From: a bacterium | GTDB taxonomy: Bacteria; Pseudomonadota; Alphaproteobacteria; Rhizobiales; JAKIUO01 | NCBI GenBank assembly: GCA_024228495.1 | Contig: JAAETJ010000279.1 | Span: 1-63,690, forward strand | Direction of reading: 5' to 3' | Length of the DNA stretch: 63,690 bases | Translations under genes and position numbers: made by a program | In this document: positions 15,134-24,291 of the stretch, piece after piece | Numbering within the stretch: position 1 is the stretch's first letter | Layout: every line of letters starts with the position of its first letter | The notes under the pieces: generated by a model | The model's database searches: none | The model's input: only the letters and a program-made list of their open reading frames with translations | Told to the model about the DNA's origin: nothing

Positions 15134-16234
15134 ATGATAGTCGGCAATCAACATTACCGCTCAATCTGGTTTGATGAGCAAAGCCAGCATGTGAAAATCA
15201 TAGATCAAAGATGGCTGCCGCATCGTTTTTCAATTGTTGAACTCACTAATCGCGACGCCTTTATTGCCGCTATTGGCGATATGTGGGTGCGCGGCGCACC
15301 ATTGATAGGAGCAACCGCAGCCTACGCCTTTTACGTACAGATGACGAAAGACCCCTCGCACCAATCGCTTGATCAAACTTATGATATTTTGCTGGCAACA
15401 AGGCCCACCGCCGTCAATCTGCAATGGGCGCTCAACGACATGCGCGCATTGCTGGCACCTCTTCCAGAAGGCGAGCGCCCCGAGGCTGCCCTCACTCGCG
15501 CCAGGCAAATCTGCGAGCAGGACGTAGAATGTAACCGCATGATCGGGGTGCATGGTCTGACACTTATCAAAAAAATCGCCGCCCATAAAAACCCCTTTGA
15601 GCCCGTAAACATTCTCACCCATTGTAATGCCGGCTGGCTGGCAACCGTTGACTGGGGCACCGCCACCTCGCCCATCTATCATGCGGTGCAGGAAGATATT
15701 GGCGTTCACATATATGTCGATGAAACAAGACCGCGTAACCAGGGGGCTCAATTAACCGCCTGGGAATTGGCACAACAAAACATTAGCCATCAGCTGATCG
15801 TCGATAATGCCGGTGGTCATTTCATGCAGCAGGGCGATATTGATCTGGTGATCACGGGTACCGACCGCACGACCGGTTCTGGCGATGTGTGTAACAAAAT
15901 CGGTACCTATCTAAAGGCGCTAGCGGCGCATGATAATAATATTCCGTTCTATGTGGCACTGCCCTCAACAACCATTGACTGGAGCTTGTCGGACGGCATT
16001 GCGCAAATCCCCATCGAACAACGAGATGGATTGGAAGTTACCAAAATCTGGGGCAAGCTTGGTGATGGCAGTGTTGCACAGGTGCAAATCTGTCCCGATA
16101 ATACTCCGGTTGCCAATCCCGCCTTTGATGTCACCCCGGCGCGCCTCGTCACCGGTCTCATTACCGAGCGCGGCATATGCGATGCCTCCAAACAGGGGCT
16201 GAGAGAGTTATTTCCTGAGTTTTCACACGATTAG
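15134..16234 (+). CDS. mtnA: S-methyl-5-thioribose-1-phosphate isomerase
   Basis: A 366-residue enzyme of methionine salvage that isomerises methylthioribose-1-phosphate to methylthioribulose-1-phosphate in the cytoplasm. It belongs to the eIF2B-alpha-like superfamily. Visible hallmarks are WVRGAPLIGATAAYAF near the N-terminus, NILTHCNAGWLATVDWGTAT with the catalytic Cys, DETRPRNQGAQLTAWEL, and VITGTDRTTGSGDVCNKIGT with the catalytic Asp. Length is normal for the family. GGAAG precedes the ATG. No other mtn genes are in the window. Confidence 0.95.
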   Translation: MIVGNQHYRSIWFDEQSQHVKIIDQRWLPHRFSIVELTNRDAFIAAIGDMWVRGAPLIGATAAYAFYVQMTKDPSHQSLDQTYDILLATRPTAVNLQWALNDMRALLAPLPEGERPEAALTRARQICEQDVECNRMIGVHGLTLIKKIAAHKNPFEPVNILTHCNAGWLATVDWGTATSPIYHAVQEDIGVHIYVDETRPRNQGAQLTAWELAQQNISHQLIVDNAGGHFMQQGDIDLVITGTDRTTGSGDVCNKIGTYLKALAAHDNNIPFYVALPSTTIDWSLSDGIAQIPIEQRDGLEVTKIWGKLGDGSVAQVQICPDNTPVANPAFDVTPARLVTGLITERGICDASKQGLRELFPEFSHD

Positions 16235-16289
16235 AGATCTTTTGCTAAACTAGATGTGTTTGAGAGCCAGTTAATAGCTCGCTAGTCTT

Positions 16290-16340
16290 ACCTCCTCACC
16301 CCGACCCTCACCCGCTGGGAGAGGGCTAGGGTGAAGTGTC
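16290..16340. repeat. GC-rich palindromic REP-like element
   Basis: C-rich direct words (CCTCACCCCGACCCTCACCC) followed by GGGAGAGGGCTAGGGTGA make an imperfect palindrome. A closely related sequence lies at 29481-29535. Both sit in gaps immediately downstream of a gene (mtnA, hpt), as dispersed intergenic REP-type repeats do. Confidence 0.6.
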
Positions 16341-16344
16341 GGAC

Positions 16345-16546
16345 TAGCGTTTTTGATCAAACTCAAAAACCGCTGCGGTGTAAAAACAACGAGGTCCTTG
16401 TCGTACTGTTTGATCTTGTTGATGGATTCGTGCCCTGCTCCCTCGATCAGCAACACTTCTGGCACTTTATCGGTACAGTTGGTTTCAAGGGTGCATAGAT
16501 CAAAAAACTTGTCATAAGCCAGTTTATCCTGCCAGGCTGGTCGTCA
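16345..16546 (-). pseudogene. Relic resembling the C-terminal end of an alpha/beta hydrolase
   Basis: A minus-strand frame without a proper start reads DKLAYDKFFDLCTLETNC, then VPEVLLIEGAGHESI and FTPQRFLSLIK. This looks like the last strand, the histidine turn (G-A-G-H) and the last helix of an alpha/beta hydrolase. An in-frame TGA lies directly upstream and a REP-like repeat interrupts the 3' end. It is probably a decayed gene; the family call is tentative. Confidence 0.3.
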
Positions 16547-16708
16547 CAATATGTAAATTGGCTTCACGATCACTTGAAAGACCATTTCCTTGCCGCCAGA
16601 TTTCTCTAAGTTGAATTGGTATTCCAGCCAAACATCAAGGTCTGTTTTAAAGTGGCGGATCACCACCACTGAAAATACTCCTGTAAGGAGCTGATTTAGG
16701 AAACCAAT

Positions 16709-17524
16709 ATGATGTATACTCGACGTCTTTTTCTCGGAATGACCGTTGCACTGGCAAGTATGGCCACGATGCCAGCTCAAGCGAACCCCGTTCAAATATT
16801 TAAGACCTTCCAGAAGGGCTCCAGCAAAAGCGTCAACCATGCAGTTTGGGACAAATTGCTTAAAACTTATGTACACAAAAGCAAATCCGGGCTCAATGAA
16901 GTCAACTATAGAGCGTTCAAGAAATCGGGCCACAAGGCGCTCAAATCCTATTTGCAAGAATTGCAATCCACCAATGTCAAATCCCTTGATCGCGACGAGC
17001 AATTCGCCTTTTGGGTCAATTTGTATAATGCCAAGACCATTGATGTGATCTTGAGTAAATACCCGGTTTTCTCGATCAAGAATATCAAGTCGGGGATTTT
17101 TTCGCCCGGTCCCTGGAAGCTTAAAAACATGAAGGTCAATGGCGAGGCTCTGACACTTGATGATGTGGAGCATAAAATATTGCGCGGCCTATGGCGCGAT
17201 CCACGTATTCATTATGCCGTCAATTGCGCTTCGATCGGTTGTCCCAATCTCGCCATTGATGCTTTTACAGCCGCCAACTCTCAAAAATTACTCGACGAGG
17301 GAGCGCGCGCTTATATCAATTCCCCGCGCGGTGTCAAAGTGTCAGGTGGCCGTGTACAAACTTCAAAAATCTATAAATGGTTCAAGAAGGATTTTGGCGG
17401 CAATGAACAAGGTATCTTGAAACATCTTCGTCTTTACGCGGCTCCCGAACTGGCGGCCAAGCTAAAATCGGCGCGCAGTATCTATTCTTATGACTATAAT
17501 TGGTCCTTGAACGACCTGCGTTAG
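16709..17524 (+). CDS. Secreted DUF547 protein
   Basis: A 271-residue protein with a signal peptide (RRLFLGMTVALASMATMPAQ, cleavage near AQA-N). The mature part is a DUF547 domain, with the hallmarks FAFWVNLYNAKTIDVIL and HYAVNCASIGCPNL, the latter with two conserved Cys, followed by KWFKKDFGG. Related proteins have been compared to papain-like thiol hydrolases, but no biochemical role is established. An intrinsic terminator follows immediately. ATG at 16709 with AGGAAACC upstream; a second ATG is at 16712. Confidence 0.85.
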   Translation: MMYTRRLFLGMTVALASMATMPAQANPVQIFKTFQKGSSKSVNHAVWDKLLKTYVHKSKSGLNEVNYRAFKKSGHKALKSYLQELQSTNVKSLDRDEQFAFWVNLYNAKTIDVILSKYPVFSIKNIKSGIFSPGPWKLKNMKVNGEALTLDDVEHKILRGLWRDPRIHYAVNCASIGCPNLAIDAFTAANSQKLLDEGARAYINSPRGVKVSGGRVQTSKIYKWFKKDFGGNEQGILKHLRLYAAPELAAKLKSARSIYSYDYNWSLNDLR

Positions 17525-17546
17525 CTCATAAGCAAATAGCTGATTT

Positions 17547-17588
17547 GGCACCTGCGGGGCTCAAATGAGCCTTGTCAGGTGCTTTTTT
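17547..17588 (+). terminator. Intrinsic terminator after the DUF547 gene
   Basis: A long stem (GCACCTG ... CAGGTGC with an inner GGCTC/GAGCC) is followed by six T residues at 17583-17588. It ends the DUF547 transcript and separates it from the secreted-protein genes downstream. Confidence 0.85.
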
Positions 17589-17715
17589 GTGCTTATTTTG
17601 AAATAGTTTGAACCTTTTTTCTCACCATCGCGACCAAAGGATAACAGCTCGCACACTTATCGGGCGCTCGATGCGTTGTGATAACGCATAATTTAAAAAA
17701 CAAGGGACAAGAAAA

Positions 17716-17913
17716 GTGAAAGAAAACCGTGTAGACCTTCAGGTAGAAGTGAATAAATATAACAGTATTCTGAAAGTCTATGATACGGTCAAATCAGAAA
17801 TTTGCGAGATAACAATAGAAAATATTCTGTTTTCTGATCCAAAGCAAAACCAGCTGGAATTCTTTCACATCGGTTGTTATCTCATTAAAAATTCAAAGGA
17901 GATGTCAGTATGA
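17716..17913 (+). CDS. Small leader ORF, 65 residues, unknown
   Basis: A GTG-started frame (AAGGGAC 8-14 bases upstream) encoding a 65-residue soluble, charged protein with no family I recognise (ends HIGCYLIKNSKEMSV). Its TGA overlaps the ATG of the next gene (ATGA), so if translated it would couple translation of the secreted beta-propeller-like protein. It is AT-richer than its neighbours. It could be a real small protein, a leader peptide, or chance. Confidence 0.4.
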   Translation: MKENRVDLQVEVNKYNSILKVYDTVKSEICEITIENILFSDPKQNQLEFFHIGCYLIKNSKEMSV

Positions 17914-19943
17914 ACTCACAACTTAAAACAGTTCACACGAGGTCGTCAAACTCACCTGCATCACGCAAGGTGGATTTATTACGTTCAGCAAGTTTCGCCG
18001 CCCTCCTTTGCTTCTCCTCCACTGTCCTCATAAGCCCGGCCTTCGCGCAAGGTGGCATTTTGGACGGTATGAAAGGCCTGTTTGGCAGCGATGTCACATC
18101 AACAAATGGTCCCTTGATGAAGCCAGGTAATATTGCGGTCACCGGTTTTTCCGGCATCTCTTTTCCCCAAGAAGGCCTCCCTCCAGGCGTCAATCCACTC
18201 GATGAAACATTCATTAATCTCAACGGCAAGACCTTGCGGATTTTCAACGTGCGGGTCGCAGGCGAAGCGCCCAAAGGGCAGCTTGTTAATACCCCTCTCC
18301 CGTTTGAAGTCGAAGCGCGAAAAATCGGCCAAGTATTTGGCCTTGCTTACGATATTGGCACCCTCATTGAAGGTCGCACAGATGGCAAGCGCACCGTGCC
18401 AAATCTTTATGTCACTGCCGCTACCATGCACGGCTTGCAGGTCGTTGTCCCAGATAGTGATGGCGATGGCCGCCCTGAGCGCATCAAAACCGGTACTCCT
18501 GGCGCCACCTTCATGGACGGCCAGCACGGTCTTGATCTTGGCGGTGGTCCCGGCAGCATCTATAAAATAAACGGCGTCACTGGAGAGGTCAGCCTGTTTG
18601 CCAATGTGCAACTGGATGGCGTTGAAAATGCGGGTGCCGGTCTTGGCAATATCGCCTTTGACCAAACCCATCAGCAATTATTTGTCTCTGATCTTGATAC
18701 CGGTATGATCCACCGTTTTGACATGCAAGGCATCGATCTTGGCACGTTTGACCATGGTGTCAATGGACGCCCCAAAAACGGTTTTGACGTGGTCCCTCAT
18801 GACCCCGCCAATCGTATGGATATTGCCAGCCCAACCTTTAACGTAGAAGATCCAGAAACCTGGGGCTTCACCTCCACCATGCGCCGCGTGCACGGTCTCG
18901 CAGTCAAAGGCAATCGTTTGTTTTACGCGGTGTTTGAAGGCCTGCAAGTCTGGTCCATCGGTATCAACCATGACGGCAGCTTCAGGGATGACGCGCGCTG
19001 GGAACTGGATGTCCAATCAGATAGCGACCACCCTGTCACCGATATTGTGTTCGACCGCAAAGGATTCTTGTATCTGGCCCAGCGAGGCCACGTCAAAAAC
19101 ACCTATGATTATTCAAAGTTCGCTGCCCCCGCTAAGTCGCAAGTTGTTCGCTACCACCGTGAAAGCCCTGATGATCCAGCTACTCCCTCTGTCTGGATCG
19201 AAACCCCGGCGGAATATGCTGTTGGTTTTCCGGAAGGAAACCGCATGACGCTTGGCGGTATCGACCTTGGTTATGGCTTTGATGAATTGGGCAATATCAA
19301 CCCGCGCGTTTGCGATGGCACACTTGGTAAAACCGGCGACAATCTGCGCGACAACCCGGCACTTGCCGATCAGCTTGCAGCGAACGGACCGTTCAATGTG
19401 CATGGCTTCCAGCTGACTTCCAAACATCTGGTGCGGCCCCAAAACATGCCACCCTTCAATAGCTATTTGGTTGATTATGACGGCACCTTTGAGGACCCCG
19501 AAGTACGCGGTCATGTCGGTGATATCGAAATCTGGAACCCGTGCCGTGGTGGCCGTTCTTATGGTTGGGGCGATATAATCCCCTATCCAGATCCACTCCC
19601 CGACCCGACCCCAAAATGCGCCAATGTTGAATGGATCGAATATCTTTGTAATCCAGGCGGCGTCGAGGCTTCTATCTGGCTAAAAGACAATACCGGTCTT
19701 GGCTTCGATAGTCTGAAAACACAATCGGCGACCCCAGGTGTTTCAGTGTTTCCGCCGATGCAGAAAAGAGCCTCGGCGCTTGATCCATTCTGGTTGGATT
19801 TCGTAGGAGCAGGATCTGGTCAAAAGATCAATCTCAATCTGTGCCTCTACAAGGAGGCCGACGCGGCCATCCCCGGCAAGACCTTCCCGTGTTGCAAGCT
19901 GCAATTGCCGCTTAAAACACCCACCAATATTTGTGCTCCATAG
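17910..19943 (+). CDS. Secreted beta-propeller-like protein with a C-terminal Cys domain
   Basis: A 677-residue protein. After a polar stretch of about 24 residues, a hydrophobic signal segment (SASFAALLCFSSTVLISPAF) ends at AFAQ. Repeated strand blades with N/D-rich turns (GLGNIAFDQTHQQLFVSDLD, HGLAVKGNRLFYAVFEGLQV, DIVFDRKGFLYLAQRGHV) point to a beta-propeller of NHL or SMP-30 style. PDSDGDGRPER looks like a calcium loop. The last 110 residues form a Cys-containing module (CANVEWIEYLC ... TPGVSVFPP ... CCKLQLP ... C) that recurs in the next protein, seven bases downstream. The pair is probably exported and works together at the cell surface; this is inference. No homologue with known function is recognised. 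Confidence 0.65.
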   Translation: MNSQLKTVHTRSSNSPASRKVDLLRSASFAALLCFSSTVLISPAFAQGGILDGMKGLFGSDVTSTNGPLMKPGNIAVTGFSGISFPQEGLPPGVNPLDETFINLNGKTLRIFNVRVAGEAPKGQLVNTPLPFEVEARKIGQVFGLAYDIGTLIEGRTDGKRTVPNLYVTAATMHGLQVVVPDSDGDGRPERIKTGTPGATFMDGQHGLDLGGGPGSIYKINGVTGEVSLFANVQLDGVENAGAGLGNIAFDQTHQQLFVSDLDTGMIHRFDMQGIDLGTFDHGVNGRPKNGFDVVPHDPANRMDIASPTFNVEDPETWGFTSTMRRVHGLAVKGNRLFYAVFEGLQVWSIGINHDGSFRDDARWELDVQSDSDHPVTDIVFDRKGFLYLAQRGHVKNTYDYSKFAAPAKSQVVRYHRESPDDPATPSVWIETPAEYAVGFPEGNRMTLGGIDLGYGFDELGNINPRVCDGTLGKTGDNLRDNPALADQLAANGPFNVHGFQLTSKHLVRPQNMPPFNSYLVDYDGTFEDPEVRGHVGDIEIWNPCRGGRSYGWGDIIPYPDPLPDPTPKCANVEWIEYLCNPGGVEASIWLKDNTGLGFDSLKTQSATPGVSVFPPMQKRASALDPFWLDFVGAGSGQKINLNLCLYKEADAAIPGKTFPCCKLQLPLKTPTNICAP

Positions 19944-19949
19944 GAGGAA

Positions 19950-22900
19950 ATGATGACGCATACACAAAATTCCTCCGTCGCGACTCACAGGTCCCCGGCC
20001 CACCGCAAACACCCATTTTCGGAGACGATTATGAAACCCCTGACCTCAATCAAGCAGAACGCTTTCTTGTTGCTCGCAATATTATTCTTGCAATTCGCGT
20101 CGGGCTTTATAGCGCCGGCCAACGCCTTCAATGCCAAATTCTATAAATCTGGTCATCAGACCGACTGCGATTATGTCGAATACAAGCTGACCTACAACAA
20201 GCCGTTTTTTGGCTGGCTGGATGAAGGGTCACAAGACACAATCGTGAGTGAGGCCATCAGAATAAGAGATGTTTTGCCCGAAGGCCTGTCCATTCAAAGC
20301 GCCACCATTGCAGGCGACGTGACCGGTCCAGGCGGCGGCTTGATGCTGGCCCCGGAAATCAAGACAACAAATCACGCCAACGACACGCTGGTCTGGAAAA
20401 AACTTCATTTGTCGAAAACGGACCTGGACGGTTTGGGAAATGCTGATGATCGGCAATTCACCATTACCATTCTCGCCAAAATCGATAAAAGCAAATTCCT
20501 CGCCCCCAAAATGGTTTCCAATCAGGCCAAGGCTTCTGGCCCGGCGACCGTGTTTTCTCATGATCTGGCGCTTCCTGAAGATGGCGACCCTGTCAATGGC
20601 GAACCAACGCTAATCTTGATCGATGTCAGTGATTGTCCAGATGATACTGGCAGCGGTGACCCCATAGGCGAGGCCTGCTTCAAGGTGGAACATGGCGAAA
20701 TCGAATGTGATCCCAAGGGTGCTGGTGTATTCATCTACAAGATGAATATCGGCCCTGAATATGGCGGCAAGGTTATTGAGCTTGTCTCAACGACCCCCGG
20801 CGTTTCCATCTTTCCGCCCTCACAGATTGTACCTGCTGGCGGCGGCGTGCTCGCATGGACCATCCATGGAGCCGTGCCTGGTATGAGCGTACATCTCGTG
20901 GCCAATGGCCTGACCGATGGTGATGTCAAGCATGTGGCTGGTCCAAAAGACGGGCTTGGTTTGTGCTGCGTTCAAAAAATTATCATTGTAATCCCCGTGG
21001 ATATTGATTGTCCTCCTCCTCTCCCTCTGCTTTGTGAAAACGGTGATGAGGGCTGCCTGCCGCCGTCGCCTCCCCCTCCTCCTTGCGATCCAGAGTGGGA
21101 AGACTGCCTTTGTGATCCAAAGGTCGAAAAATGTGATCCACCAGAAAATAAAAAGCCTAAGCTGCAGCTGGACAAAAGGGTCATCAATGATTGGTGCCTG
21201 CCAAATGGCGATGGAACTGCGACCTGTAACTACACAATCCGCATCTGGAATGCTGGCGCTGCCCCGTTCAACGGTCCTGTGACCGTGCGCGACCGCTATC
21301 CAAATGGTGCACCGATCAGCTCGACCTTCAACCCGGTTCCCCCTTGGGTCTGTGGTCCAGATGGCGCAGCAGACAAATTTGTCTGCACGGGAAATGTCAA
21401 CCTGCCGCCGTTCGCGGTAACTTCCCTGACAGTAAACGCCATCGTCTCGATTGCCGGCTATCCAAGCCGCGAGGTAGAGAATTGCGCCATGCTGAAAGAA
21501 CAGGCTGGTCAACCAAAAAGCTGCGCTATTGCTAAATTACCGGTTACAGATCCTAAACAACCCAATCTAAAGCTTACCAAAAACTGTAAGCCCGCTGAAA
21601 CCTTGACGGCTACGGATGGGTCTGGAGTTGTATGTAAAATTACCGTCACCAATAATGGAGCTGCTGCTGCTTTTGGTCCGATTTCGATCAATGATGTTAC
21701 AACCCTTGTTGGTGGTGGAGACGGTGCGATCACCATAGATAGTGTCTCAACTGATACCCCTGCAGCTGACTGGACCTGTTCAGCCGTGCCTGCCGACAAT
21801 CTTAACTGTTCCATTGATGGCACAAATGTTGGTCCCGGTGTGTCGCGCTCTTTCGTGCTGACTTTCAGCAATATCGAGTTGTCTCAACAGCGCTACAAGA
21901 ACTGTGTTAAAGGGCTCGTGTCAGGCGGAGGTGATGTTCATACTTTTGACAGCGTCTGTGTTGAAGGCGGGGCAGATCCTGCCGGACCAAAACCTGGTGA
22001 AGATCCCAATGACATCTCCGTTGAAAAAACAGGTGATAGCATTTGTGATTCGAAAAACCCTTGTCACTTCGAGATCACACTCAAAAATGGAAACAATAAG
22101 GACTTCAGTGGCAAGCTGGCTATTATTGACGGCATTACCGATACCAATGGTGGTCTTGTTGCTGGTGCCGCCATTAGTGTCAGCCCCCCGTTTGGATGTG
22201 CGCTCGAACCAACCAGCCTACCATTTGGCTGTGTCGCCGATGTCACGCTTGGAGCAGGTCAAAGCCGCACGCACAAAGTGATTGTCATGCTACCCCAGAA
22301 TGACAATAACACTCCAACAGACGCATCAGTGCCGCTGTCATCACAAAACGGTATGCGCAACTGCGTATTGATCGGCGAAGCCGGTATACTAAGTGCTGAT
22401 ATTGGTGATACTCTTGAAGGAGCTGGATCAGCGCAGGCCAATGAGGGATCTCCTCGCTATGCCTGTCATGATTTCAATACAAAAGAGCCCCGGCAATGCA
22501 CGAGTGGCATGGTGCTCAACAAGACTGGCAAGTGCCAGTGTCCATCTGGCACCCGTTGGAACGGTCGTCGCTGCTTTGGTGATGTCCCACCAATCCGTAT
22601 CACTGATCCAATTCCACCAATAACCGGCAAAGATCCTGTCTGCCCGCGTGGAATGAATCATTTTCGTAGCTTCAAGGGCAAGCCTCTGGGGTATGCCTTA
22701 AGGAACGTGCGCTCCAATGGTCACACAATCATTTGCGGCGAACCTCGTTGCGACCGTGGATGGTCTCTCTATCACCATCGCTCGACGATCCCGCGCGGCT
22801 GGACCAAGAAACAGATCGGTCGCCCTAATAGCAAGTACAAGTTCTGGTGTGCCAAAGCGGCCAAAAAACCATCGCTGCAGTGTTGGAATGATCGCTGGAC

Positions 22901-24191
22901 GCAGATCTCATCAAGCCAGATACATAATTTCCGTGCAAAACGCTATACCGTGAAACCACGTAGCAAGAACGGTCAAACCATCTGGTGTGCGAAACCTGGC
23001 AAAACACCACCCGTCCAATGCTGGAGTGGCTGGAAACAGATTAATGACAACCAAATCCGCTCTTATGAGAAAAACGGATATGACGTCAAACCTCGCGGAA
23101 CAAAAGGTAAAAATCAAATCTGGTGTGCCAAGCATCCAATACGCGCTCCTCTGGAATGCTGGAGCGGTTGGACGAAGGTATGGCTTGGTGAAATCGCCGC
23201 TTACAAACACAAAGGCTATGACACCAAAAGTCGAGGCAGGGGCAAGCGGAGAATCTGGTGTGTCAAACCAGGGAAACCACAACGCTGCGTTCCCGGTCCC
23301 AACGAGTATCGCAACAAACAAAACCAGTGTGTTTGCAAGCGCAACTATCACCGCGGTTCGTCGGGCATCTGCTTGAAGAATTTCACGGCGCCCCAAACGT
23401 GCGATAAACCGTGGAAGCAAATCATGCCTGGTCAAATCAAGTCCTTCAAAAACAAGGGCTGGAAGATCAAACATCTTGGCGGCAGTGGTGTTGTTCCTGT
23501 AATTTGTACCAAGCCCGGTACGAAACAGTGCAAAGCCAACGAGCAGATGACAAGCCGTGGCTGTTTGTGCAAGCGTGGCTATCAGCGCGATAAATATCGC
23601 CGCTGCGTAAAAAAGCCAACCAATCACACACTCAATTGCCGCAAGGGTTGGAGCAAGGTGCCGGGCACACGGGTCAACCACTTCAAGAAAAAAGGCTATA
23701 GCATCCAGTCTCGTGGCAAAGGCAAGCGCCGGATCTGGTGCGTCAAGCCAGGTAATAAACCGACCGGACCAACCATCAGTTGTTCTGGTGGTGGCAAGCC
23801 AATGCGCACATCGAGTTCGGTCAAAGCACAATGGTATTGCAGCTGTCCAACTGGCAAAAAGGCGGTCAAAGCTGGCAAGAGCCACTATCGCTGCGTCAAC
23901 AAAACGGTGCCGCAAACCTGCGCCAAAGGTCAGACCAAGGTGACATCGAGTAAAGCCTATCGCCGCTACAAAAAACTCGGCTGGACCCTTAAGCGCAAGA
24001 AAGGCTACTGGTGTGGCAGGCGTCCAATTATCATTCAGTCTTGCACAAAGCTCGGCAAAATCGGGAAATGGCCGAAGTGCTACAACAAGCCGATAATCAA
24101 CTACAAGCCGAAAATAACCTGCGAGAGCATTGGCAAGGTAGGGAAATGGCCAAAATGCTACCCGCTGAAAAAGCCTTCAATTCTATTTTGA
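19950..24191 (+). CDS. Giant secreted Cys-rich repeat protein with DUF11-like domains
   Basis: 1413 residues from ATG 19950; ATG 19953 is better spaced from AGGAGG. A third start, ATG 20031 with its own GGAG, gives a textbook signal peptide ending NA at residue 59, so the true start is open. The layout has a beta domain at 60-225, then at 240-355 the Cys module shared with the upstream protein (TPGVSIFPPSQ, CCVQ). A Pro/Cys linker reaches about 400, and three DUF11-like domains span roughly 400-530, 535-690 and 690-840. The strongly basic tail (895-1413) has seven units of about 38 residues, each opening C-x2-x-x-W or similar and closing IWC-x-K-P. Small Cys knots lie between them, and two G-K-W-P-K-C-Y units end the protein. 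It is probably a disulfide-bonded surface or matrix protein. Confidence 0.7.
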   Translation: MMTHTQNSSVATHRSPAHRKHPFSETIMKPLTSIKQNAFLLLAILFLQFASGFIAPANAFNAKFYKSGHQTDCDYVEYKLTYNKPFFGWLDEGSQDTIVSEAIRIRDVLPEGLSIQSATIAGDVTGPGGGLMLAPEIKTTNHANDTLVWKKLHLSKTDLDGLGNADDRQFTITILAKIDKSKFLAPKMVSNQAKASGPATVFSHDLALPEDGDPVNGEPTLILIDVSDCPDDTGSGDPIGEACFKVEHGEIECDPKGAGVFIYKMNIGPEYGGKVIELVSTTPGVSIFPPSQIVPAGGGVLAWTIHGAVPGMSVHLVANGLTDGDVKHVAGPKDGLGLCCVQKIIIVIPVDIDCPPPLPLLCENGDEGCLPPSPPPPPCDPEWEDCLCDPKVEKCDPPENKKPKLQLDKRVINDWCLPNGDGTATCNYTIRIWNAGAAPFNGPVTVRDRYPNGAPISSTFNPVPPWVCGPDGAADKFVCTGNVNLPPFAVTSLTVNAIVSIAGYPSREVENCAMLKEQAGQPKSCAIAKLPVTDPKQPNLKLTKNCKPAETLTATDGSGVVCKITVTNNGAAAAFGPISINDVTTLVGGGDGAITIDSVSTDTPAADWTCSAVPADNLNCSIDGTNVGPGVSRSFVLTFSNIELSQQRYKNCVKGLVSGGGDVHTFDSVCVEGGADPAGPKPGEDPNDISVEKTGDSICDSKNPCHFEITLKNGNNKDFSGKLAIIDGITDTNGGLVAGAAISVSPPFGCALEPTSLPFGCVADVTLGAGQSRTHKVIVMLPQNDNNTPTDASVPLSSQNGMRNCVLIGEAGILSADIGDTLEGAGSAQANEGSPRYACHDFNTKEPRQCTSGMVLNKTGKCQCPSGTRWNGRRCFGDVPPIRITDPIPPITGKDPVCPRGMNHFRSFKGKPLGYALRNVRSNGHTIICGEPRCDRGWSLYHHRSTIPRGWTKKQIGRPNSKYKFWCAKAAKKPSLQCWNDRWTQISSSQIHNFRAKRYTVKPRSKNGQTIWCAKPGKTPPVQCWSGWKQINDNQIRSYEKNGYDVKPRGTKGKNQIWCAKHPIRAPLECWSGWTKVWLGEIAAYKHKGYDTKSRGRGKRRIWCVKPGKPQRCVPGPNEYRNKQNQCVCKRNYHRGSSGICLKNFTAPQTCDKPWKQIMPGQIKSFKNKGWKIKHLGGSGVVPVICTKPGTKQCKANEQMTSRGCLCKRGYQRDKYRRCVKKPTNHTLNCRKGWSKVPGTRVNHFKKKGYSIQSRGKGKRRIWCVKPGNKPTGPTISCSGGGKPMRTSSSVKAQWYCSCPTGKKAVKAGKSHYRCVNKTVPQTCAKGQTKVTSSKAYRRYKKLGWTLKRKKGYWCGRRPIIIQSCTKLGKIGKWPKCYNKPIINYKPKITCESIGKVGKWPKCYPLKKPSILF

Positions 24192-24237
24192 AGTTCCAGC
24201 CTAAAGGGCAACAGATACAATAAGCTGATAGATAAAT

Positions 24238-24270
24238 AAAAATGGCCCTCCTGGTGAGGGCCATTTTTTT
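24238..24270. terminator. Bidirectional intrinsic terminator
   Basis: A perfect stem AAATGGCCCTC / GAGGGCCATTT with a five-base loop, T-run on the plus strand and A-run before the stem. It lies between the convergent giant surface-protein gene and plsC and can serve both. Confidence 0.85.
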
Positions 24271-24291
24271 GCCTTTTCTCAAGTTCCTTTA

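Noticed and set aside
16544-17173. 209-codon minus-strand frame opposite the DUF547 gene
   Set aside because: It overlaps a clear DUF547 coding sequence and has no convincing start or family.
20820-21512. 230-codon minus-strand frame
   Set aside because: Shadow of the giant secreted protein; composition follows the complementary codons.
22911-23915. 334-codon minus-strand frame opposite the giant secreted protein
   Set aside because: It is the antisense shadow of the repeat tail; the plus strand has the signal peptide, repeats and ribosome site, and the minus frame matches nothing.
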